Shown here: positions 8,251-16,653 of the stretch, one piece after another
Position numbering within the stretch: the first letter of the stretch is position 1
Layout of the letters: each line of letters begins with the position of its first letter
Assembly (NCBI RefSeq): GCF_003463065.1
Contig: NZ_QSCM01000003.1
Location: 186,001 to 250,000, forward strand
Reading direction: 5' to 3'
DNA length: 64,000 bases
Source: Blautia sp. OF03-15BH
GTDB lineage: Bacteria > Bacillota > Clostridia > Lachnospirales > Lachnospiraceae
Notes under the pieces: generated by a model
Seen by the model: only the letters and a program-made list of their open reading frames with translations
Databases searched by the model: none
What the model was told of the DNA's origin: nothing
Program-made: the position numbers and the translations under genes

Positions 8251-9279
8251 TTACTGGACCTTCACTTCTCCGGCCAGTACTTTTTTATAATCCTCATAGT
8301 TTTTCTGCAGTAGTTCCGGTGTATTGAGTTCATAAGGACATTTGCTCATACACTGATTGCAGTGGAGACAGCCTTCGATCTTCTTCATCTCTGCCTGCAT
8401 CTCCGGTGTCAGCCAGGCCTTGGAAGGTGCTCTTCTCAGCATCAGAGACATTCGGGCGCACTGGTTGATCATGATATCTGCCGGACATGGCATGCAATAA
8501 CCACAGCCTCTGCAGAATTCACCGGTCAGTTCTTTCTGTTCTTTCTCAATGTAGGTACGCAGTTCTTCCGTCATAGCAGGCGTCTCTTCCATGAATGCAA
8601 GCCATTCCTCCAGTTCTTTTTCTTTCTGGATCCCCCAGATCGGAAGAACATTGTCAAACTGTGTCATGAAAGCCATGGCTGCTTCGGAACGGTTGATCAG
8701 ACCACCTGCCAGGCCTTTCATGGCGATAAAGCCCATATTTGCTTCTTTGCATTTTTTCACCAGGGCAAGCTCTTTTTCGGAAGAAAGATAACTGAGGGGA
8801 TACTGTAATGTCTCATAAAGGCCGGATTCTATGGCCTCCTCTGCAATATAAAGCTTGTGGGCTGTGATGCCGATATGACGGATCTTTCCTTCTTTTTTCA
8901 GTTCTTCCATGCACTCATACATTCCGGTACCGTCTCCCGGCCGGTAACACTGATCAGCACAGTGGAACTGGTAAATATCAATATAATCCGTCCTGAGATT
9001 TTTTAAAGAGATCTCCAGCTGTGACCTTACTTCTTCCGGTGTCTTTGCACCGGTCTTTGTGGCAATAAACACTTTTTCCCGCATACCGTCAAAAGCCTCT
9101 CCCACTTTTACCTCACTGTCGCTGTAGGCTCTCGCCGTATCAAAAAACCGCATGCCGCCCTCATAAGCCCGGCGGAGCAGCTTCACTGCCATTTCTGTAC
9201 TCACGCGCTGGATCGGCAGTGCACCGAATGCATTCTGCGGCACTGTGATCCCTGTACTTCCAAGTGTGACCTGTCTCAT
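8251..9279 (-). CDS. Aldo/keto reductase with C-terminal 4Fe-4S ferredoxin domain
   Basis: A 342-residue protein. Residues 1-230 are an AKR barrel (RQVTLGSTGITVPQNAFGAL, RFFDTARAYSDSEVKVGEAF with the catalytic Asp and Tyr, and YQFHC for the catalytic His). The C-terminal 100 residues carry two cysteine clusters, CRGCGYCMPCP and CLHCNQCMSKCP, typical of the clostridial AKR-ferredoxin fusion class. The substrate is not known. An NAD(P)H or ferredoxin-coupled carbonyl reduction is the family expectation. It lies upstream of rlmI on the same strand with a 16-nt gap and has a GGAGGAT ribosome site. Confidence 0.88.
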   Translation of the reverse strand: MRQVTLGSTGITVPQNAFGALPIQRVSTEMAVKLLRRAYEGGMRFFDTARAYSDSEVKVGEAFDGMREKVFIATKTGAKTPEEVRSQLEISLKNLRTDYIDIYQFHCADQCYRPGDGTGMYECMEELKKEGKIRHIGITAHKLYIAEEAIESGLYETLQYPLSYLSSEKELALVKKCKEANMGFIAMKGLAGGLINRSEAAMAFMTQFDNVLPIWGIQKEKELEEWLAFMEETPAMTEELRTYIEKEQKELTGEFCRGCGYCMPCPADIMINQCARMSLMLRRAPSKAWLTPEMQAEMKKIEGCLHCNQCMSKCPYELNTPELLQKNYEDYKKVLAGEVKVQ

Positions 9280-9384
9280 AAAATCATCCTCCTGTTCTTA
9301 ACGGAATCTTTGCTTTCGCTGAATAGATATATTTTATCATATACCGTCTGTTTTTACAGCAAAAATTCGGCGGCGTCTCCGTAG

Positions 9385-10452
9385 TTATTTCGTTTTTCCG
9401 GTCATTCCGTAGGCGGCCGCTCCTCCCAGAAGGCCCCCAAGGAATTTCACTGCCAGAAGCGGCACGACCATTTCCTTCTGTACACCAAAGGTAAAGCCCA
9501 GATGAGCTGCCAGTGCAGATGCGGCACAGACCAGAAAAGCTGCATTGACGATCTTGCCGCGCCGGTCCATTTCACGGATCAGGGCGATGGCCGGGACAAC
9601 GCTGACGCTTCCAAGAAGAAGACCTGTCATACTGGCACTGTTCATGCCGGTCTTTTGGCCCAGCCATGTAAGAGGAACCTTCAAAAGACGCTGAAGAAGC
9701 TCTGCCATGGGAAGGCTTCCCAGCATGACGATGCCGATCGAAGACACCGTTTTCATCGCTTCACTGAGAGGTGTCATTGGAAAAGGAGCTCTCACATCCG
9801 TCATATAGATAAACGCCCCGAGGATCAGGCCAAGCGTAGACAGAAAGCGTATCGCATTCGCAAAATGCAGAAAGCCACGCACCAGCTGTTCCGGCCATCT
9901 GGAAATACCAAAGGCCAGGACAAAGCAGGCCAGAAACACCGGCAGACTCTGACGGATGGTATTTAGCGGCGTAAGACCGGTCAGCAGTCCGCCAATAAAC
10001 AAAGAAACCGGCAGCATCATAAGCCCTGCCAGAATTCCTCTTGCAAAAAGAGGCCGGTCTTCTTCCGGCACCATTCCCATGCCTACCGGAATCGTAAAAG
10101 TCACCGTACAGCCCAAAGTAGCCGCCACAAGAAGTCCTGCATAAGAGGCAGCTTTCGGATCCGCTGCCAGTTCTCCTGCCAGCTGGAAACCACCCATATC
10201 AATAGCAATGATCCCTCCCAGCATAGCCGGATCCAGGCCAAGAAAATTCCAGAAGTGAACTACCGTCTTTTCAAGCAGCAGCGTCAGAAGAGGCACCAGG
10301 CAGATGATCCCTGCCATAGAAAGAGCCGTTGCCCCCAACAGTTCAAAGCCCTCCTCAAACCGTTTTCCAAGGCCAAAACGGTTTCCGAGGATCCTGTCCA
10401 GACCGCCCAGGACAGCCCCGAAAGCCATCAGCCACATGATTACCGTATTCAT
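9385..10452 (-). CDS. eutH: Ethanolamine permease-like protein EutH
   Basis: A 355-residue very hydrophobic protein with about ten membrane spans. MNTVIMWLMAFGAVLGGLDR, IIAIDMGGFQLAGELA, FTIPVGMGMVPEED and LLGSVSVVPAIALIREMD are characteristic of EutH, a predicted ethanolamine carrier in the membrane. The start at 10452 has GGAGGAGAGAG upstream; 21 upstream codons of the open frame are discarded. No eut catabolic genes or microcompartment shell genes are nearby, so it stands alone here and its cargo may be handled by genes elsewhere. Confidence 0.88.
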   Translation of the reverse strand: MNTVIMWLMAFGAVLGGLDRILGNRFGLGKRFEEGFELLGATALSMAGIICLVPLLTLLLEKTVVHFWNFLGLDPAMLGGIIAIDMGGFQLAGELAADPKAASYAGLLVAATLGCTVTFTIPVGMGMVPEEDRPLFARGILAGLMMLPVSLFIGGLLTGLTPLNTIRQSLPVFLACFVLAFGISRWPEQLVRGFLHFANAIRFLSTLGLILGAFIYMTDVRAPFPMTPLSEAMKTVSSIGIVMLGSLPMAELLQRLLKVPLTWLGQKTGMNSASMTGLLLGSVSVVPAIALIREMDRRGKIVNAAFLVCAASALAAHLGFTFGVQKEMVVPLLAVKFLGGLLGGAAAYGMTGKTK

Positions 10453-10483
10453 TTTTCTCTCTCCTCCAGACAAATCCGTAAAC

Positions 10484-10516
10484 GCTGAAAATGGAAAAGC
10501 GCAGGCGCTTTCCATT
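10484..10516 (-). terminator. Strong hairpin between the DUF6106-like gene and eutH
   Basis: Inverted repeat AATGGAAAAGCGC/GCGCTTTCCATT (10490-10502 with 10505-10516), followed on the minus strand by TTTC. A third copy of the arm (GCTTTTCCATT) lies at 10535-10545, so alternative pairings are possible. It probably terminates the upstream gene. Confidence 0.55.
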
Positions 10517-10549
10517 TGTCTGAAAGCCGCATACGCTTTTCCATTTTTC

Positions 10550-11053
10550 TTAATACAGTTTTACACTTCTGGGAGCGATTCTCTGCATATCCTTGAGGAT
10601 TGCCTCATTCGGATCAAAATAGATCAGCTCCATGCCTTTTTCCCCGTTGATCACCATACCGAAGGTCTTTGCATTTTCTTCCATGGAAGAATAATCGTGA
10701 ACCTTCAGGTCTTTCCGGTTACGGAAGGAATCCAGCTCATGGGAATTTCTCGGAGCAACAAGCTCCACTTTTTTCATGTCGTAGCTTCCCACTCTTTTTC
10801 TCTTCTGCTTGGACATGATCTTGTCGATGTCCAATTCACCGTTCACATAGAGGTATTCGTACTCCAGATCCAGCGCCGGCAGTTTGAAGTAATCCACAAC
10901 GCCCATAACGATCGCCGGAATCAGAATGATCGGGTTAAATAAGATTCCGCCCAGTACAAAGATCACGGTAACTCCGATCATCAGCGCCTTCAGCAGAGTA
11001 TCTGTGGATGTCTTCTTTTTCTTTACGAGTAATTCTATATACAGATCGCTCAT
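10550..11053 (-). CDS. Conserved small membrane protein (DUF6106-like)
   Basis: A 167-residue protein with two adjacent membrane segments at about residues 20-52 (LKALMIGVTVIFVLGGILF, then PIILIPAIVMGVVDYF) and a charged cytosolic C-terminal domain (VGSYDMKKVELVAP, FGMVINGEKGMELIYFD). I recognise it as a lineage-conserved Lachnospiraceae protein of the DUF6106 kind. No function is known to me. A ribosome site AGGAGG lies upstream and the gene is flanked by terminators, so it is probably monocistronic. Confidence 0.75.
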   Translation of the reverse strand: MSDLYIELLVKKKKTSTDTLLKALMIGVTVIFVLGGILFNPIILIPAIVMGVVDYFKLPALDLEYEYLYVNGELDIDKIMSKQKRKRVGSYDMKKVELVAPRNSHELDSFRNRKDLKVHDYSSMEENAKTFGMVINGEKGMELIYFDPNEAILKDMQRIAPRSVKLY

Positions 11054-11196
11054 AAATTTGTTCCTCCTTTATTATCTGTTTACTCATCCATGCTGATCTT
11101 TCTTTCGCAAACATCAGCCGCTTTTTTTATTATAACTCTTTTTTTCATCGAAGGGAAGCAAAGAATTATAAACTTACCGTTAATTCAGAAAGGTTC

Positions 11197-11231
11197 AAAA
11201 AGACCGCCGCCCCAAAAAGGGCGACGGTCTT
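11197..11231 (-). terminator. Terminator of groES-groEL
   Basis: Near-perfect stem AAGACCG(T/C)CGCCC / GGGCGGCGGTCTT around an AT loop, followed by TTTTG on the minus strand, 30 nt after the groEL stop. Confidence 0.9.
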
Positions 11232-11261
11232 CGTCACGGTCTGTCTTGTTTCCGACAGGAA

Positions 11262-12887
11262 TTACATCATTCCCATTCCGCCTGCAGCACCTGCGGGAGC
11301 TGCCGGAACCGGCTCTTTGATGGCTGCTACTACAGACTCGGTGGTCAGGAAGGTAGAAGCAACGCTGGTTGCGTTCTGCAGAGCGCTTCTGGTAACTTTG
11401 GCCGGATCCAGGATACCTGCATCTACCATGTTTACATACTCTTCCTTGTAAGCATCAAATCCCATGCCAACCTCGGATTCTCTTACTTTATTGATGATAA
11501 CAGCGCCTTCCAGACCTGCATTTGCAGAAATCTGATACAGCGGAGCCTCCAGAGCTTTCAGGACAACCTTGGCACCGGTCTTCTCATCACCTTCCAGTTT
11601 GGTTACCAGCTCGGCAACAGATTTGGAAGCGTGGATGTAAGCAGAACCACCACCGGATACGATACCTTCCTCTACAGCTGCTCTGGTTGCGTTCAGAGCA
11701 TCCTCCATACGGAGTTTTGCTTCTTTCATCTCTGTCTCGGTAGCAGCGCCTACACGGATAACAGCTACGCCGCCAGCCAGTTTTGCCAGTCTCTCCTGGA
11801 GTTTCTCTTTATCGAACTCAGAAGTGGTCTCTTCGATTCTTGCTTTGATCTGAGCCACACGATCCTGAATGTTTTTCTTATCGCCTGCACCGTCAACGAT
11901 AACCGTCGTCTCTTTCTGGACTTTTACAGATTTTGCTCTTCCCAGCTGATCCAGAGTGGTATCTTTCAGCTCAAGACCAAGCTCCTCGGAGATCACGGTA
12001 CCACCGGTCAGGATTGCGATATCCTGCAGCATTTCTTTTCTTCTGTCGCCGTAGCCCGGTGCCTTCACACCTACTACCTGCAGAGTACCACGCAGTTTGT
12101 TCATGATCAGAGTGGTCAGAGCCTCGCCCTCGATATCCTCAGCGATGATCAGAAGCTTCTTGCCGGACTGTACGATCTGCTCCAGAAGCGGCAGGACTTC
12201 CTGAATGTTGGAGATCTTCTTGTCAGTGATCAGGATGTACGGATCATCCAGGATTGCTTCCATTTTCTCCATATCTGTGGACATATAAGCGGAGATGTAA
12301 CCTCTGTCGAACTGCATACCTTCTACCAGGTCAAGCTCGGTCTTCATGGTTTTGCTCTCCTCGATGGTGATCACGCCGTCGCTGGAAACTTTCTCCATAG
12401 CATCTGCTACCATATTTCCAACTTCGTCATCACCTGCAGAGATTGCTGCTACTCTTGCCATCTGAGCTTTGCCGTTTACTTTGCTGCTCATTTTTGCGAT
12501 AGCTTCTACTGCACACTCGGTTGCTTTCTTCATACCTTTACGAAGAACGATGGGGTTTGCACCTGCCTCCAGGTTTTTCATACCCTCACGGATCATTGCC
12601 TGTGCAAGAACGGTTGCAGTTGTGGTACCGTCACCGGCTACATCGTTGGTCTTGGTGGCTACTTCTTTTACCAGCTGAGCTCCCATGTTCTCGAAAGCAT
12701 CCTCAAGCTCTACCTCTTTTGCAATGGTAACACCATCGTTGGTGATGAGCGGAGCGCCGTACTGTTTGTCAAGAACTACGTTTCTTCCTTTGGGTCCAAG
12801 CGTTACCTTTACGGTATCTGCCAGTTTATCCACACCTGCTGCAAGAGCTTTTCTTGCGTCTGTTCCATATTTAATGTCTTTAGCCAT
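11262..12887 (-). CDS. groEL: Chaperonin GroEL (Hsp60)
   Basis: A 541-residue 60-kDa chaperonin subunit that forms the ATP-driven folding cage with GroES. MAKDIKYGTDARKALAAGVD, VTLGPKGRNVVLDK, VAGDGTTTATVLAQ (nucleotide site) and the C-terminal GGMGMM tail are intact. It follows groES by 19 nt and shares its CIRCE-controlled promoter. A long antisense open frame across it is a codon-bias artefact. Confidence 0.98.
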   Translation of the reverse strand: MAKDIKYGTDARKALAAGVDKLADTVKVTLGPKGRNVVLDKQYGAPLITNDGVTIAKEVELEDAFENMGAQLVKEVATKTNDVAGDGTTTATVLAQAMIREGMKNLEAGANPIVLRKGMKKATECAVEAIAKMSSKVNGKAQMARVAAISAGDDEVGNMVADAMEKVSSDGVITIEESKTMKTELDLVEGMQFDRGYISAYMSTDMEKMEAILDDPYILITDKKISNIQEVLPLLEQIVQSGKKLLIIAEDIEGEALTTLIMNKLRGTLQVVGVKAPGYGDRRKEMLQDIAILTGGTVISEELGLELKDTTLDQLGRAKSVKVQKETTVIVDGAGDKKNIQDRVAQIKARIEETTSEFDKEKLQERLAKLAGGVAVIRVGAATETEMKEAKLRMEDALNATRAAVEEGIVSGGGSAYIHASKSVAELVTKLEGDEKTGAKVVLKALEAPLYQISANAGLEGAVIINKVRESEVGMGFDAYKEEYVNMVDAGILDPAKVTRSALQNATSVASTFLTTESVVAAIKEPVPAAPAGAAGGMGMM

Positions 12888-12906
12888 GATGAATTTCCTC
12901 CTTCTA

Positions 12907-13191
12907 TTACTCTACGATAGCCAGAATGTCGTTCTGTTTTACGATAATATACTCTTCGTCATCGAGTTTTACCTCGTTGCCTGAGTATTTGGAATAGATC
13001 ACTTTGTCGCCAACCTTTACCTGCATGGTAACTTCTTTTCCGTCAACCATTCCGCCCGGTCCTACTGCTACGACCTCAGCCTCCTGGGGTTTCTCCTGGG
13101 ATTTTGCTGCAAGGATGATTCCGGATTTTGTTGTCTCTTCTGCTTCAAACTGTTTTAATACAACTCTGTCGCCTAAAGGTACTAACTTCAT
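12907..13191 (-). CDS. groES: Co-chaperonin GroES (Hsp10)
   Basis: A 94-residue lid of the GroEL chamber. The translation MKLVPLGDRVVLKQFEAEE, the mobile-loop region TKSGIILAAKSQEKPQ and the C-terminal DILAIVE are typical. The start at 13191 is fixed by AAGGAGG 8 nt upstream; 16 upstream in-frame codons are not used. It is the first gene of the groESL operon, downstream of a CIRCE operator. Confidence 0.98.
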   Translation of the reverse strand: MKLVPLGDRVVLKQFEAEETTKSGIILAAKSQEKPQEAEVVAVGPGGMVDGKEVTMQVKVGDKVIYSKYSGNEVKLDDEEYIIVKQNDILAIVE

Positions 13192-13232
13192 AATATATTC
13201 CTCCTTAATAATATGCACTCTCATTTGTGTTA

Positions 13233-13259
13233 TTAGCACTCACTTTTATCGAGTGCTAA
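13233..13259 (-). promoter_or_regulatory. CIRCE operator of groESL
   Basis: Perfect TTAGCACTC-N9-GAGTGCTAA inverted repeat, the HrcA binding site, between the promoter and groES. The repressor HrcA is encoded in this window at 56289-57329. Confidence 0.97.
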
Positions 13260-13270
13260 CCGTTGACCTT

Positions 13271-13299
13271 ATATTAGTGAAAAAGTGGAAAATGTGCAA
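13271..13299 (-). promoter_or_regulatory. Sigma-A promoter of groESL
   Basis: Minus strand TTGCAC (13294-13299), 17-bp spacer, TAATAT (13271-13276), directly upstream of CIRCE. Confidence 0.8.
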
Positions 13300-13416
13300 A
13301 CCGGATTATATTTGTCAATCTTTACTGTTTCTAAAATTATCTTCTATTTTCTTCTGTTTTCTCTTGTTTTTATATGTTTTTGTTTTTTCAATCAAAAAGG
13401 TGTTATCCTGTGATAC

Positions 13417-13452
13417 AAAAAAACACCGCATCAGTTTTTCCTGATGCAGTGC
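13417..13452 (-). terminator. Terminator of codY
   Basis: Stem CACTGCATCAG/CTGATGCGGTG (13424-13434 with 13441-13451), followed on the minus strand by TTTTTTT, 16 nt after the codY stop codon. Confidence 0.92.
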
Positions 13453-13466
13453 TTCTTTCGTAATCA

Positions 13467-14246
13467 TTATTTCTTCTGTTTCTTGATCTCAGCCAGTTCA
13501 TCAAAGACCACGTCATTGAGGACTTTGATGTAAGTGCCTTTCATTCCGCTGGAACGGGATTCAATGACACCGGCACTCTCAAATTTCCGGAGTGCATTGA
13601 CGATAACGGAACGGGTGATGCCCACGCGGTCCGCGATCTTGCTGGCTACCAGAATGCCTTCCATACCATCCAGCTCATCAAAGATATGGATGATGGCTTC
13701 CAGCTCGGAGAAGGAAAGCGTATTGATGGCAGATTTTACGATCTGGATCTTACGGTTTTCCTCTGCATTCTCTTCATGAACGGAACGCATCATCTCCAGG
13801 CCCACAACCGTGGTGCCATACTCACTTAAGATGATATCGTCGATCTCATACTGGCTGTTGCTCTTATACATAAAAACAGTTCCAAGGCGCTCGCCGGCAA
13901 TATCGATGGGATTGATGATCGCCTGATACTGCTTGATATTATCGCCCACAAAACCGAGAGTCTCCAGATTTACATTTTCTTTTGTGGAAAGGACTCCCAG
14001 AAGACGCTCATTCAGCATGGGATCAATGTAACCACCCACTTCATCATCGATGAGTTCTTTGATCTCATCCACTCCAGGACAAAGGCTGACACCAAGGACT
14101 TTTCCTTTCCGGCTGATCACCAGAATGTTCGAATCCAGGATCTCTGTCAAAACCTGGCATATATCGTTGAAAACGACTTTACTGGAATTGTTGTTATGCA
14201 AAAGCTTATTGATTTTCCTTGTCTTGTCTAATAACTGTACGCTCAT
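13467..14246 (-). CDS. codY: GTP-sensing transcriptional repressor CodY
   Basis: A 259-residue global regulator that senses GTP and branched-chain amino acids and represses stationary-phase, amino-acid and sporulation-related genes. An N-terminal GAF-like domain (MSVQLLDKTRKINKLL, VISRKGKVLGVSL) is followed by a C-terminal winged helix with the highly conserved ASKIADRVGITRSVIVNALR. The length matches Bacillus CodY. It is monocistronic, with its own promoter at 14328-14356 and a terminator directly downstream. Confidence 0.97.
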   Translation of the reverse strand: MSVQLLDKTRKINKLLHNNNSSKVVFNDICQVLTEILDSNILVISRKGKVLGVSLCPGVDEIKELIDDEVGGYIDPMLNERLLGVLSTKENVNLETLGFVGDNIKQYQAIINPIDIAGERLGTVFMYKSNSQYEIDDIILSEYGTTVVGLEMMRSVHEENAEENRKIQIVKSAINTLSFSELEAIIHIFDELDGMEGILVASKIADRVGITRSVIVNALRKFESAGVIESRSSGMKGTYIKVLNDVVFDELAEIKKQKK

Positions 14247-14327
14247 CTTTTCCTCCTTGCCTGGTGAATAATTGCTCGAAAAGGGCTAAAAATGCAACTG
14301 TTATCAAAATAACATAGCTTTTTCTTC

Positions 14328-14356
14328 ACTATAGCACAGAGTTTTCAGAATTGCAA
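14328..14356 (-). promoter_or_regulatory. Sigma-A promoter of codY
   Basis: Minus strand TTGCAA (14351-14356), 17-bp spacer, TATAGT (14328-14333), about 80 nt upstream of the codY start. Confidence 0.75.
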
Positions 14357-14384
14357 TGTTTATCTGAAAAATTACTAAATTATT

Positions 14385-14528
14385 CTAACTGTTCAGAACC
14401 ACCTCCAAAATGCTACGCATTTCGTCGGTGCGGCGTATCCGCCGAATAGATTTCCATGTAAAAGTGTTCATTCATGCAAGCATGATTCACACTTTTGCAT
14501 GAAAATCTGCTTGGCTCTGAACAGTTAC
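14385..14528. repeat. MITE-like palindromic insertion with 8-bp target duplication
   Basis: A 143-bp non-coding element has terminal inverted repeats TAACTGTTCAGAACC (left) and GGCTCTGAACAGTTA (right). It is flanked by the direct repeat AAATTATT at 14377-14384 and again at 14529-14536. Inside is a long hairpin, CATGTAAAAGTGT pairing with ACACTTTTGCATG. The right copy of the duplication contains the topA stop codon, so the insertion occurred immediately at the end of topA. Related ends occur near 35344-35526, 61600-61623 and 1152-1163. Confidence 0.75.
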
Positions 14529-14531
14529 AAA

Positions 14532-16598
14532 TTATTTATTTTCAACATAATTGCAGGCTTCTCCGGGACAAACCAGCTTATTTCCTTTTTCTACCAGCAT
14601 AGTACCGCATTTCGGACACAGTTTACCGGAGGGTTTCTGCCAGGACATGTAATCGCAGTCCGGATTGTCCTCACAGCCATAATACTTTCTGCCCTTTTTG
14701 GTCTTGCGGATAACAATATCCTTGCCGCATTTCGGGCAGGCAACGCCGATCTTCTCCAGATAAGGCTTGGTATTTTTACACTCGGGGAATCCGGGGCAGG
14801 CAAGAAACTTTCCATGAGGACCGTATTTGATCACCATGTTCCTGCCGCATTTGTCACAGATCACATCCGTAACTTCATCTTCGATTTTTACATGCTCCAG
14901 CTCTTTTTCCGCTTTTTTCACAAGTTCATCCAGATCCGGGTAGAAATTTCTGATAACGGTTTTCCATTTTACCGTTCCTTCTTCGACTTTATCAAGAAGG
15001 GCTTCCAGATAGGCGGTGAAATTCACATCCACAATGCTGGGGAATGCCTGTTTCATGATGGAATTGACCACCTCTCCAAGCTCTGTCATATAGAGATTTT
15101 TGTTCTCCTTGGCTACATAGCGGCGGGCAATGATGGTCGTGATGGTCGGCGCATAGGTACTTGGCCGGCCGATTCCCAGTTCTTCCAGTGTCTTTACCAG
15201 GGCAGCCTCTGTATAGTGAGCCGGCGGCTGGGTAAAATGCTGTTCCGGATGGAATTCTTTTAAGTTCAGGACCGTATCTGTACCGATGCCTTTTAAGAGT
15301 ACATTGTTCTCTTCTTTTTCTGCGGAATCATCCACATAAACGGACATGAATCCATCGAAGGAAAGACGGGATGCAGACACATGGAAATGATACTCGCCTG
15401 CCTGGATCTTTACCTGGGTGGTCTCATAAACCGCATTTGCCATGCGGCTTGCAGTGAAACGCTTCCAGATCAGCTGATACAGGCGGAACTGGTCACGGCT
15501 CAAGGATTCTTTCACCAGAACCGGTGTCCTGCTGATATCGGAAGGACGGATCGCCTCATGCGCATCCTGGATCTTCTTGGTCCCCTTCTTCGCCTCGTTG
15601 TTTCCTTCGGCAACATAATTTTCTCCGTAATTTTCACTGACATAGGTCCGTGCTGCCTGATCAGCCTCTTCAGAGATACGTGTGGAATCCGTACGCAGGT
15701 ATGTGATCAGACCAACGGTTCCATTGCCCTTGATATCCACGCCTTCATAAAGCTGCTGGGCGATCCGCATGGTTTTCTGGGTGGAGAAGTTCAGAACCTT
15801 GGAGGCCTCCTGCTGCAGGGTACTGGTAGTAAAGGGAAGGGGGGCTTTCTTGACACGCTCTCCCTTTTTCACATCACAGACCTGATACTCGGCATTTTCA
15901 AGCTTCGCAAGGATCTCCTTCACCTCTTCCTCGTTGTGAAGAAGCATTTTCTTCTTATCTGTTCCGTAAAATTTGGCTTTCAGAGGCTTTTTCTCACCCG
16001 GAACGGTAAAATCCGCATCCAGGCTCCAGTACTCCTCCGGAATAAAGGAGTTGATCTCATCCTCTCTGTCTGCAATGATCCTGAGAGCCACAGACTGTAC
16101 ACGCCCCGCACTCAGACCTCTCTTGACCTTGGCCCATAGAAGCGGACTGATGCGATACCCCACCATACGGTCCAGGATCCGGCGTGCCTGCTGGGCATTG
16201 ACCAGATTCATATCGATCTCTCTGGCATGCTTCAGAGAATCCTTTACCGCATTTTTTGTGATCTCGTTAAAGGTGATACGGTTCATTTTGCTGTCGTCCA
16301 GCTTCAGGGCCTGTGCCAGATGCCAGGAAATGGCTTCTCCTTCACGGTCCGGGTCAGTTGCGAGATACACTTTGTCCGCTTTCTTCGCAGACTTACGAAG
16401 GGAGGCAAGAATGTCTCCCTTTCCTCTGATGGTGATATATTTCGGTTCATAGTCATTTTCCACGTCCACTCCCAGCTGGCTTTTGGGAAGATCCCTCACA
16501 TGACCGTTGGATGCAGCCACCTCGTAATTGCTGCCTAAGAATTTTTTGATCGTTTTTACTTTTGTCGGTGACTCTACGATCACAAGATATTTTGCCAT
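14532..16598 (-). CDS. topA: DNA topoisomerase I
   Basis: A 688-residue type IA topoisomerase that relaxes negative supercoils. It has an N-terminal Toprim domain (KYLVIVESPTKVKTIKKFLG, DPDREGEAISWHL), the catalytic Tyr region TYLRTDSTRIS, and three C-terminal zinc ribbons (CDKCGRNM, CPKCGKDI, CPKCGTML). The start at 16598 (MAKYLVI) has GGAGG 8 nt upstream. It is the last gene of comM-dprA-topA, a conserved clostridial order. A MITE-like repeat begins right after its stop codon. Confidence 0.97.
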   Translation of the reverse strand: MAKYLVIVESPTKVKTIKKFLGSNYEVAASNGHVRDLPKSQLGVDVENDYEPKYITIRGKGDILASLRKSAKKADKVYLATDPDREGEAISWHLAQALKLDDSKMNRITFNEITKNAVKDSLKHAREIDMNLVNAQQARRILDRMVGYRISPLLWAKVKRGLSAGRVQSVALRIIADREDEINSFIPEEYWSLDADFTVPGEKKPLKAKFYGTDKKKMLLHNEEEVKEILAKLENAEYQVCDVKKGERVKKAPLPFTTSTLQQEASKVLNFSTQKTMRIAQQLYEGVDIKGNGTVGLITYLRTDSTRISEEADQAARTYVSENYGENYVAEGNNEAKKGTKKIQDAHEAIRPSDISRTPVLVKESLSRDQFRLYQLIWKRFTASRMANAVYETTQVKIQAGEYHFHVSASRLSFDGFMSVYVDDSAEKEENNVLLKGIGTDTVLNLKEFHPEQHFTQPPAHYTEAALVKTLEELGIGRPSTYAPTITTIIARRYVAKENKNLYMTELGEVVNSIMKQAFPSIVDVNFTAYLEALLDKVEEGTVKWKTVIRNFYPDLDELVKKAEKELEHVKIEDEVTDVICDKCGRNMVIKYGPHGKFLACPGFPECKNTKPYLEKIGVACPKCGKDIVIRKTKKGRKYYGCEDNPDCDYMSWQKPSGKLCPKCGTMLVEKGNKLVCPGEACNYVENK

Positions 16599-16653
16599 GA
16601 ACAATTCCTCCGTGCGACGCGGCAGAAAGCAAAATTCCTGTGGATTCCCCGCG

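Noticed and set aside
11631..12920. 429-codon plus-strand open frame opposite groEL
   Set aside because: Mirror of groEL coding bias; low-complexity Cys/Phe/His composition and no start context.
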